Assembly (NCBI GenBank): GCA_964436335.1
Contig: CAYTCD010000052.1
Span: 1-13,023 of the forward strand
Direction of reading: 5' to 3'
Length of the DNA: 13,023 nt
Source: Pullibacteroides sp964436335
GTDB lineage: Bacteria; Bacteroidota; Bacteroidia; Bacteroidales; P3
In this document: positions 6,556 through 13,023 of the stretch, one piece after another
Position numbering within the stretch: the stretch's first letter is position 1
How the letters are laid out: each line of letters opens with the position of its first letter
Notes under the pieces: generated by a model
What the model saw: only the letters and a program-made list of their open reading frames with translations
The model's database searches: none
Told to the model about the DNA's origin: nothing
Made by a program: the position numbers and the translations under genes

Positions 6556-8538
6556 TTAAAGTATTTTGAGTTCGGTGCGGCGGTTCCGGGCGCGTCCTTC
6601 TTCGGTTTCGTTGTCGGCCAGAGGTCTGTCAAAGCCATATCCTACGGCTTTGATCCGGTTGGCGTCTATACCTTTTTTCACTATATAGGCGGCAACGGCA
6701 TTCGCCCTGTTCTGCGACAGTTCACGGTTAAAAGCCGCCGAACCCACATTGTCGGTATGGCCGCTTATCTCTATGTGAACTTCTTTATTCTGCATCAGGA
6801 AACGCACCAGTCGGTTCAGTTCGGCTGTAGAAGACTCTTCGATGGCGTATTCTCCTGTCCGATAAAAAATGTTGTTCAGCACTATCGAAGTGCCGCTGCG
6901 TATAGGTTGCAACAGAATCTCCTTACGCATGGGCCGGTCTCGATAGGCATAATCCAAGGCGATATGTTCAGAGTAAAAAAGATAACCGGGAAAGGACACA
7001 TTGAGAGCAAAAGGTTCATCCACGGGCAGGCATACCAGAAAATCTCCCTTTTTGGAAGATGCCATCGATGATATCCGGGTCTTTCCGGTCTTAAGGCTGA
7101 TCAGTTCAAAGCGTGCCGCAAGGGGTTTGCGGGTATCGGCATCATAAACGACACCTTTCATGAAAGACACACTTGCCGGCCGTGCCTGTTCGTAAAGCGC
7201 AAACGAATAAATGTCTTTTTTGCCGAAGCCGCTCAGGTTGTCGCTCGAAAAATAGGCGGTATCCCCTTTTGCATTCACACTCAAAGTGGCCTCATCGGCG
7301 TAGGTATTGATAGGATAGCCTAAATTTTGAGGTACTGACCAGTTGCCGTTCTCGTCAAGGCGGCTCACAAACAGATCCAGTCCACCCATACCGCCATGTC
7401 CGTTCGAAGAGAAATAAAGCGTCTTGCCGTCGGGATGCAGGAAAGGGGAACTTTCATCGCCAGATGTATTGATGGTGTTTCCCAAATTAACGGGTTCGCT
7501 CCATATGCCGCCGTCCGAAAGTTCGCTTTTCCATATATCGCTTTTGCCGAAACCTCCGGTACGGTTGCTTACAAAATAGAGTGTTCTACCGTCGGAAGAC
7601 ATGCAGGGCTGAGACTCCCATGCGGAGGTGTTTACCGGTGAACCGATATTGAACGGCCGGCCCCATACATCGCCCCGCCGTATGGAAGCGTATATATCGC
7701 AGGAACCCATACCGTCGTGCCGGTTGCAACCGGCAAAAAACAGGTATCGGCCATCGGGCGAGATGCACAAGGCACCTTCGTTTTCGTTTGAATTGATAGG
7801 TTCGGCCATACGCTCGGCCGGCATCCAATTTCCGTTGGTATCCCTTACCGAAAAAAAGAAATCCTCTTCCAGATAGGGCGTTTCCGCCTCTTTGAGATAA
7901 CGGCGGGTAAAGAACATCGTTTGATCGTCCACCGTAACCAAGGGCAGGTATTCGTCGTATTCGGTATTGATATTTTCCCCTAAGTTCTTGGGTTGAAAGG
8001 GCACGGCGGTATCTGCGATACGCATTGCCTCCCGGTTGCGCAATTGTGCCATCTGCGCCTGCTCGCGAAGTTTGGCACTGATGTTCTTATACGACAGATA
8101 GCGGGTAAAATGAGACTCCGCCTCGGCATACCGACCGCAGGCGGCTTCTAATTTGGCAAGACTGAAATAGGCATTGGGAAACACCTCCGGATCTATCGCC
8201 AAAGCGTGACGGTAGGCGGCGATGGCGCTGTCTATCTTCTTCTCGTCTTCAAACAGAACCGCCTTGAGCATGTATATCTCGGCAAAGCAAGGTTCCACCT
8301 TTTGGGCAATCCCAAGCAGTTTCCAGGCTTGATTGTTCAAGCCTTCCCGATAGGCAGTGAGCGCCTTCTGATAATGGAAATCGGCTTTTCTGAGATTGGC
8401 CGGATCCGGCCGGCAGTTTTCCTGTGCCCATACGGCGCCGCTTCCGCAAAACCCTAATGCCGCACATGCAACCATAGTCCGAATCCGCATACGGTTTCGG
8501 AAAACGTTCTTTAAAAAACAATACATCCGAGAAATCAT
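6556..8538 (-). CDS. TPR / PD40 propeller / OmpA C-domain envelope protein (PorE-like architecture)
   Basis: A 660-residue exported protein. The frame stays open up to 8724, but the chosen start at 8538 overlaps the uppP stop by one base (TAATG) and places a signal peptide at the N-terminus: basic region (KNVFRNRMRIR), hydrophobic core, probable cleavage after VWA in GAVWAQ. A start four codons later (MYCFLK) is possible. Domains: TPR-type helices at about 50-150; five PD40/WD40-like beta-propeller blades at about 193-213, 252-283, 306-336, 360-390 and 413-444, with SPDGRYLFF and SSDGRTLYF cores; a carboxypeptidase-regulatory-like fold at about 459-530; and an OmpA C-terminal peptidoglycan-binding domain at about 550-660 (GHTDNVG with D596, and LSQNRANAV with R611). 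This is the domain order of PorE, a type IX secretion component that anchors to peptidoglycan. Unlike PorE there is no clear lipobox. Housekeeping TPR/PD40/OmpA paralogues are an alternative. Confidence 0.88.
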   Translation of the reverse strand: MISRMYCFLKNVFRNRMRIRTMVACAALGFCGSGAVWAQENCRPDPANLRKADFHYQKALTAYREGLNNQAWKLLGIAQKVEPCFAEIYMLKAVLFEDEKKIDSAIAAYRHALAIDPEVFPNAYFSLAKLEAACGRYAEAESHFTRYLSYKNISAKLREQAQMAQLRNREAMRIADTAVPFQPKNLGENINTEYDEYLPLVTVDDQTMFFTRRYLKEAETPYLEEDFFFSVRDTNGNWMPAERMAEPINSNENEGALCISPDGRYLFFAGCNRHDGMGSCDIYASIRRGDVWGRPFNIGSPVNTSAWESQPCMSSDGRTLYFVSNRTGGFGKSDIWKSELSDGGIWSEPVNLGNTINTSGDESSPFLHPDGKTLYFSSNGHGGMGGLDLFVSRLDENGNWSVPQNLGYPINTYADEATLSVNAKGDTAYFSSDNLSGFGKKDIYSFALYEQARPASVSFMKGVVYDADTRKPLAARFELISLKTGKTRISSMASSKKGDFLVCLPVDEPFALNVSFPGYLFYSEHIALDYAYRDRPMRKEILLQPIRSGTSIVLNNIFYRTGEYAIEESSTAELNRLVRFLMQNKEVHIEISGHTDNVGSAAFNRELSQNRANAVAAYIVKKGIDANRIKAVGYGFDRPLADNETEEGRARNRRTELKIL

Positions 8539-9326
8539 TAAAGAAAAATCGCCAACAATCCCACCGCAAGGCAATAAAGGGCGAAATAAAGCAATTTTCC
8601 CCGTTTTACGATACGAATCATGAACCTGCAGGCAAACCATCCCGAAAGAAAAGCGCTTGCAAAACCTATCAACAGTGAAGAAACCGGAATGGAGGAAGCC
8701 TGCATCTCTCCCGAAAACAAACAAAGGATGTTCTCACCCAAAATCGGAATCAACACCATCAAAAACGAAAAACGTGCCACCGCTTCTCGTTTGTTTCCCA
8801 AAAGTAGCCCTGTGGCAATCGTGGTTCCGCTGCGGGAAAGCCCCGGCAATACGGCCACCGCTTGGGCTATACCGATAATGAAAGCATCCCGGAAAGAAAT
8901 CTCCCGATCTCCTTTTCCCCAGTATGTGGCGAAGGTCAACAAAAGGGCTGTGATCAACAGCATACACCCCACCAACAGCAAGCCGTTGCCGAAAAAAGCT
9001 TCCACTTGCTCTTTAAAAAAAAGACCGACCACCAAAACGGGAATCATCGAGAACAGCAGTTTGAATATATAGCGGGTTTCCTGATTAACAGAGGAATCTT
9101 CCCTAAAACGGAAGAGCCCTTTGAAAAGATGTACGATATCTTTCCAGAAAACGACAATCGTGCTCAATACGGTGGCACCGTGCACCACCACAGTAAAAAG
9201 CAAATCATCTGTGGCTTCCACACCCAGCAAGGCCTTGCCTATTTCAAGATGCCCGCTGCTACTGACCGGCAGAAATTCCGTAAGCCCTTGGATAATTCCC
9301 AACAAGAGCGCTTCTATCCAGTTCAT
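8538..9326 (-). CDS. uppP: Undecaprenyl-diphosphatase UppP (BacA family)
   Basis: A 262-residue polytopic membrane enzyme that removes a phosphate from undecaprenyl diphosphate, recycling the lipid carrier for peptidoglycan and surface glycans. Overproduction of the family confers bacitracin resistance. Motif 1 is QGLTEFLPVSSSGH (13-26), with Glu17 and the SSSGH active-site segment. Motif 2 is PGLSRSGTT (161-169), including the catalytic Arg165. Several hydrophobic helices fill the remainder, with the last at about 245-262. Gln13 replaces the first of the two glutamates found in E. coli (EGLTEFLP); QGLTEFLP is common in the family, so this is not a defect. The gene starts 18 bases after the DUF3098 stop. 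Its TAA overlaps the next ATG, as expected for translational coupling. Confidence 0.96.
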   Translation of the reverse strand: MNWIEALLLGIIQGLTEFLPVSSSGHLEIGKALLGVEATDDLLFTVVVHGATVLSTIVVFWKDIVHLFKGLFRFREDSSVNQETRYIFKLLFSMIPVLVVGLFFKEQVEAFFGNGLLLVGCMLLITALLLTFATYWGKGDREISFRDAFIIGIAQAVAVLPGLSRSGTTIATGLLLGNKREAVARFSFLMVLIPILGENILCLFSGEMQASSIPVSSLLIGFASAFLSGWFACRFMIRIVKRGKLLYFALYCLAVGLLAIFL

Positions 9327-9344
9327 CGGCCTTTGTTGAAATAA

Positions 9345-9626
9345 CTATTTCCGAGGTTTTTTCATGATGGCCACGATTTCCACCACGATACCGACCAAAA
9401 TAACCAAAGGCGAGACAACGAGCCGACGTGTATTGAAAAGTTCATAACTGAACGTTTCCGGATCCTTGCTGCCGCCTCCCACCATAAGCAGATAACCGAT
9501 ACCCAGAATCACGATGCCGGCAATCATCAGAATATAGTTTTCCCGCCCGAAAGCAAAGTCGAACATCTTCTTTTCGGATTTGTTTATCGGGTTTTCGTTG
9601 CCCGCTTTTTTCTTTTCAGTAGCCAT
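9345..9626 (-). CDS. DUF3098 small membrane protein
   Basis: A 93-residue protein with a charged cytoplasmic N-terminus (about 1-30, Lys-rich) and two predicted membrane helices at about 31-50 and 69-88. They are joined by a glycine-rich turn and a short polar loop (GGGSKDPETF). The FAFGRENY segment entering helix 1 and the GGGSKDP turn are the recognisable DUF3098 features. The family is almost confined to Bacteroidota and typically lies between ftsX and uppP, exactly as here (18-base gaps on both sides). The molecular function is unknown. Conserved linkage suggests a role with FtsX in division or with lipid-carrier turnover, but nothing in the sequence proves it. The start is the only plausible ATG. 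Confidence 0.85.
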   Translation of the reverse strand: MATEKKKAGNENPINKSEKKMFDFAFGRENYILMIAGIVILGIGYLLMVGGGSKDPETFSYELFNTRRLVVSPLVILVGIVVEIVAIMKKPRK

Positions 9627-9644
9627 ATTCGTTTTTGTGCTGTT

Positions 9645-10529
9645 CTAGTTATACAAATTGTCGGAATTACGCATCTTGAGATATTTGTTCACCGAGAACC
9701 ATGCCGAAATAAAAGTAAACAGCAGGCCCACCAGCAATACTATAAAAAATACGCGGATAATCATACCCGCATCGTGTGCGTTAATGAGTTCGGGTACTCT
9801 CTTGTGCATATAAAGCAATCCTGCCGTTGCCGCAATAATGGCGAAAACAGCACCCAAAAAGCCCTGGAACAAGCTTTTCTGGATAAACGGACGGCGGATG
9901 AAATGCGGCGTCGCCCCCACCAGCTGCATGGTGTTGATGGTAAACCGCTTGGAATAAATCAACAAACGCAATGTATTGTTGATCAGATAAATGGCGATAC
10001 CCAAAATGAAGAGGCTTATCAGACCGAGCCAAAAACTGATTTTGGCCACATTGTCGTTTACCAGGCGAATCAAGTCGGGCTGATAGAACATTTCCTTTAC
10101 AATATGATATTGGGTAAGTCCGCTTTCAAACTTGGCCACGCTGTCCTGATGCGTATAGTCGGCCTTAAGATGGATTTCTATCGACGGCAACAGCGGATTG
10201 TAACCCAAAAAGGAAACGAAATCCTGGCCCAGACTTTCCTGCAATTCTTTGGCCGCCTCGTCCTTGCTGATATAGCGGGAACTCTTCACATAGGGCGAAC
10301 GGTCAATGATGGCCTTCATGTCCATGATATCCTGTTCGCGTGTGTAGTCTTTTATCATCAAGGTAAAACCTATGTTTTCCTTAACGTAGTTCGAAATCTT
10401 ATGTGTATAGCCCAACATAAGCCCCTGTATGCAGAGCAGAAAAAGAACCGTAGAGATGGAGAGCACCGTGGTAACATGCGCACTCCGAATACGTTTCTTC
10501 TCAAATTTTGCGTCTTCTTTCTGTCCCAT
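9645..10529 (-). CDS. ftsX: Cell division protein FtsX
   Basis: A 294-residue MacB/FtsX-type permease. FtsX, driven by the ATPase FtsE, couples the divisome to activation of peptidoglycan hydrolases. Layout: cytoplasmic basic N-terminus (1-18), helix 1 at about 19-41, a periplasmic domain at about 42-162 that would recruit a hydrolase activator, helix 2 at about 164-187, helix 3 at about 218-240 and helix 4 at about 257-279. The RFTINTMQLVGATPHFIRRP segment (195-214), with its LVGAT core, is the conserved cytoplasmic loop of FtsX. No ftsE lies next to it; in Bacteroidota ftsE is commonly encoded elsewhere. It is the first gene of the ftsX-DUF3098-uppP-OmpA-ureohydrolase operon and has a 191-base control region shared with the divergent asnS. 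Confidence 0.95.
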   Translation of the reverse strand: MGQKEDAKFEKKRIRSAHVTTVLSISTVLFLLCIQGLMLGYTHKISNYVKENIGFTLMIKDYTREQDIMDMKAIIDRSPYVKSSRYISKDEAAKELQESLGQDFVSFLGYNPLLPSIEIHLKADYTHQDSVAKFESGLTQYHIVKEMFYQPDLIRLVNDNVAKISFWLGLISLFILGIAIYLINNTLRLLIYSKRFTINTMQLVGATPHFIRRPFIQKSLFQGFLGAVFAIIAATAGLLYMHKRVPELINAHDAGMIIRVFFIVLLVGLLFTFISAWFSVNKYLKMRNSDNLYN

Positions 10530-10574
10530 TGATGCGAAAACCGTTTAGCGGATCCTACGAATCCCCAGAATTGA

Positions 10575-10582
10575 CAAAGATA
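10575..10582 (-). promoter_or_regulatory. Possible -7 promoter element for the ftsX operon
   Basis: The minus strand reads TATCTTTG, matching the Bacteroidota -7 consensus TAnnTTTG. It lies about 46 bases upstream of the ftsX ATG. At the expected 19-21-base spacing the -33 position does not show TTTG, so this is a half-site call supported mainly by its position. Confidence 0.45.
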
Positions 10583-10603
10583 ACGAGAATTCGGAGATAT
10601 CAG

Positions 10604-10617
10604 GTGGCTACAGCCAC
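10604..10617. repeat. Short inverted repeat between divergent promoters
   Basis: GTGGCT and AGCCAC are perfect 6-base arms separated by two bases (AC). The repeat is followed on the plus strand by A7, so it has no U-tract on either strand in the right place for an intrinsic terminator. Lying between the two predicted -7 elements, it could be a protein-binding site. A chance occurrence is also possible at this length. Confidence 0.4.
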
Positions 10618-10630
10618 AAAAAATAGATGA

Positions 10631-10683
10631 AAAGGTATATGATGATGACGATAGGTCTATATACCGTAGAAAGATATACCTTT
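10631..10683. repeat. 10-base inverted repeat flanking the asnS promoter, with an extra half-copy
   Basis: AAAGGTATAT at 10631-10640 is the exact reverse complement of ATATACCTTT at 10674-10683. A third copy of the ATATACC core lies between them at 10659-10665, 15 bases upstream of the right-hand copy and in the same orientation. The right arm overlaps the -7 element TACCTTTG. Because this lies upstream of the predicted start of transcription, it would act as DNA (an operator or symmetric factor site) rather than as an RNA hairpin. Confidence 0.5.
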
Positions 10684-10692
10684 GTAGTTTTG
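10677..10692 (+). promoter_or_regulatory. Tandem -7 promoter elements for asnS
   Basis: Two adjacent matches to TAnnTTTG occur: TACCTTTG (10677-10684) and TAGTTTTG (10685-10692). Transcription would begin near 10691 or 10699 and leave a leader of about 20-30 bases before the asnS ATG, ending in an A/G-rich stretch (GAAAGAAAGGAAACAAG). Neither has a clear TTTG at the -33 spacing, so which is used is undecided. Confidence 0.55.
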
Positions 10693-10720
10693 CAATGTTC
10701 CAAGAAAGAAAGGAAACAAG

Positions 10721-12139
<1,419 letters not shown>

Positions 12140-12148
12140 GAGAAAACA

Positions 12149-13023
12149 TTACCGTTTAAACCCGTATCCCGGCCGTCGGAGTTTTTCGGCGGCCGTTTTT
12201 TTTCTGTCATCCTCTGATTTGTACCAGAAGAAACAATCGGTTTGCCGGTCGCGGTTTTGAGGAGAATGTTCCGTGAAGACAGGTTTGAGGGTATAGGGAT
12301 CAAGTCCCGTGTAGTAGGTTTCGGTGGAAAGGGTCATGGGGGTAGGGGTAAAAAGCTGCACCTGTTCCAAACGGAAACCCAGATGACGGGTTTTGTTTTG
12401 CAAGGCTTGCATATCCTGTAAAGAACATGCCGGATGAGCCGAAATGAAATAAGGGATTATCTGTTGGTTCAGACCTGCCTTGTGGCAGTAGCGGTCAAAA
12501 AAGTCCTTGAATTCCTCGAACTGCGAAAACGGCATTTTGCGCATCTGTTTCAGTACATGGCTTTCGGTATGTTCGGGCGCCACCTTGAGCCGTCCTGAGA
12601 CCCCTTTCCCAATTACCCATTCGATATATTCCCGCGCGTGATTTTCGGAAGTCTTTCCGTTGCCGCCCGTATGCAGGTAGGGTACAATCATATCGTAACG
12701 TATGCCGCTGCCGATATACACTCTCTTTACACCGGGAACGGATAAGGCTTTGCGGTAAATTTCCAGCAAGGCGGCATGGTCGTGGTCTAAGTTGGGGCAG
12801 ATGGCGGGAAAAAGACAGGAGGGTTTCTTGCATTTGGCGCATTTTGCCGTGTCTTTCCCTTTCATGCCGTACATATTTGCGCTCGGTCCGCCTAAATCGC
12901 TCAAGTTGCCCTTGAAATACGGCATACGTGCCAAATGACGTATCTCGTCAAGTACTGATTTTTCGCTGCGGCTACGTACCTGTTTGCCTTGATGGGCGGA
13001 AATGGTGCAGAACGAACATCCGC
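12149..13023 (-). CDS. ygiQ: YgiQ family radical SAM protein, C-terminal part (cut by window edge)
   Basis: About 291 C-terminal residues are visible. The frame is open through the right edge, and a TTG at 12934 is internal. At the edge the sequence reads GCSFCTISAHQGKQVRSRS (13021 down to 12965), the end of the radical SAM CxxxCxxC motif with its last two cysteines; the first cysteine lies outside the window. Further on come the family signature LGGPSANMYGM, a second cysteine group (CAKCKKPSCLFPAICPNL), the SGIRYDM segment and KVAPEHTE of the radical SAM barrel. The C-terminal DUF3362 region holds PTPMTLSTETYYTGLDP. YgiQ proteins (UPF0313) are widespread in bacteria with no settled reaction. 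The gene converges on asnS with only 9 bases between the two stops, and its last codons contain the asnS terminator. Confidence 0.94.
   Translation of the reverse strand, partial: GCSFCTISAHQGKQVRSRSEKSVLDEIRHLARMPYFKGNLSDLGGPSANMYGMKGKDTAKCAKCKKPSCLFPAICPNLDHDHAALLEIYRKALSVPGVKRVYIGSGIRYDMIVPYLHTGGNGKTSENHAREYIEWVIGKGVSGRLKVAPEHTESHVLKQMRKMPFSQFEEFKDFFDRYCHKAGLNQQIIPYFISAHPACSLQDMQALQNKTRHLGFRLEQVQLFTPTPMTLSTETYYTGLDPYTLKPVFTEHSPQNRDRQTDCFFWYKSEDDRKKTAAEKLRRPGYGFKR
12170..12203 (+). terminator. Intrinsic terminator of asnS, embedded in the end of ygiQ
   Basis: A GC-rich stem is formed by CGGCCGTCG (12170-12178) and CGGCGGCCG (12187-12195), nine pairs with one G-U, extendable by two weaker pairs to leave a four-base loop. 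Eight T residues follow immediately at 12196-12203. The order stem then T-tract fits plus-strand termination about 30 bases after the asnS stop. On the minus strand the tract is A's ahead of the stem, so it does not terminate ygiQ. It lies wholly in the ygiQ coding region. Confidence 0.85.

Noticed and set aside
8539..8724. 62-codon upstream extension of the OmpA-family reading frame
   Set aside because: It lies within uppP on the same strand in another frame, and would bury the signal peptide. The start at 8538 (TAATG overlap) is far more plausible.
9774..10532. Long open frame (252 codons) on the plus strand opposite ftsX
   Set aside because: Antisense shadow of ftsX; no recognisable protein features.

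Overview
This window looks like chromosomal core and near-core DNA of an anaerobic member of the Bacteroidota, probably Bacteroidales. The reasons are the gene set (ftsX followed by a DUF3098 protein and uppP; efp next to an LpxD-like acyltransferase; a TPR/PD40/OmpA envelope protein), Bacteroidota-type promoter elements (TAnnTTTG, once with TTTG 20 bp upstream), A-rich leaders without clear Shine-Dalgarno sequences, and hydF, which points to [FeFe]-hydrogenase metabolism. No rRNA, tRNA, CRISPR array, transposase or phage gene was recognised. No gap between genes exceeds 191 bases.

Layout. (1) 1-2511, plus strand: end of an ABC exporter operon, with the C-terminal tail of an ATPase cut by the window edge and two consecutive ABC-2 permeases resembling the E. 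coli YbhF-YbhS-YbhR arrangement. (2) 5361 down to 2524, minus strand: efp, an LpxD-like N-acyltransferase and hydF, probably one transcript from a well-formed promoter at 5434-5465. (3) 10529 down to 5471, minus strand: ftsX, DUF3098, uppP, a 660-residue TPR/PD40/OmpA protein and an arginase-family ureohydrolase. Gaps run from 18 bp to a 1-base TAATG overlap, so this is very likely one operon for division, peptidoglycan and envelope functions. (4) 10530-10720: divergent control region between ftsX and asnS, with -7 elements on both strands and several inverted repeats. (5) 10721-12139, plus strand: asnS, ended by a strong intrinsic terminator that lies inside the 3' coding end of the convergent gene. 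(6) 13023 down to 12149, minus strand: the C-terminal part of a YgiQ-type radical SAM protein, cut by the right edge just before the last two cysteines of its cluster motif.

How the genes fit together. The ftsX operon joins divisome control of peptidoglycan hydrolysis (FtsX), undecaprenyl phosphate recycling (UppP) and a peptidoglycan-binding envelope protein. That protein's domain order (TPR, five PD40 blades, carboxypeptidase-regulatory fold, OmpA C-domain) matches PorE of the type IX secretion system, but its signal sequence looks like signal peptidase I rather than a lipoprotein type. The efp transcript combines translation of polyproline stretches, lipid A-type acylation and hydrogenase maturation.

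I found no clear, wholly new system. The points most worth following up are the PorE-like protein placed directly after uppP, the LpxD-like protein that lacks the second active-site histidine, hydF without hydE or hydG beside it, and the repeat-rich asnS/ftsX control region.
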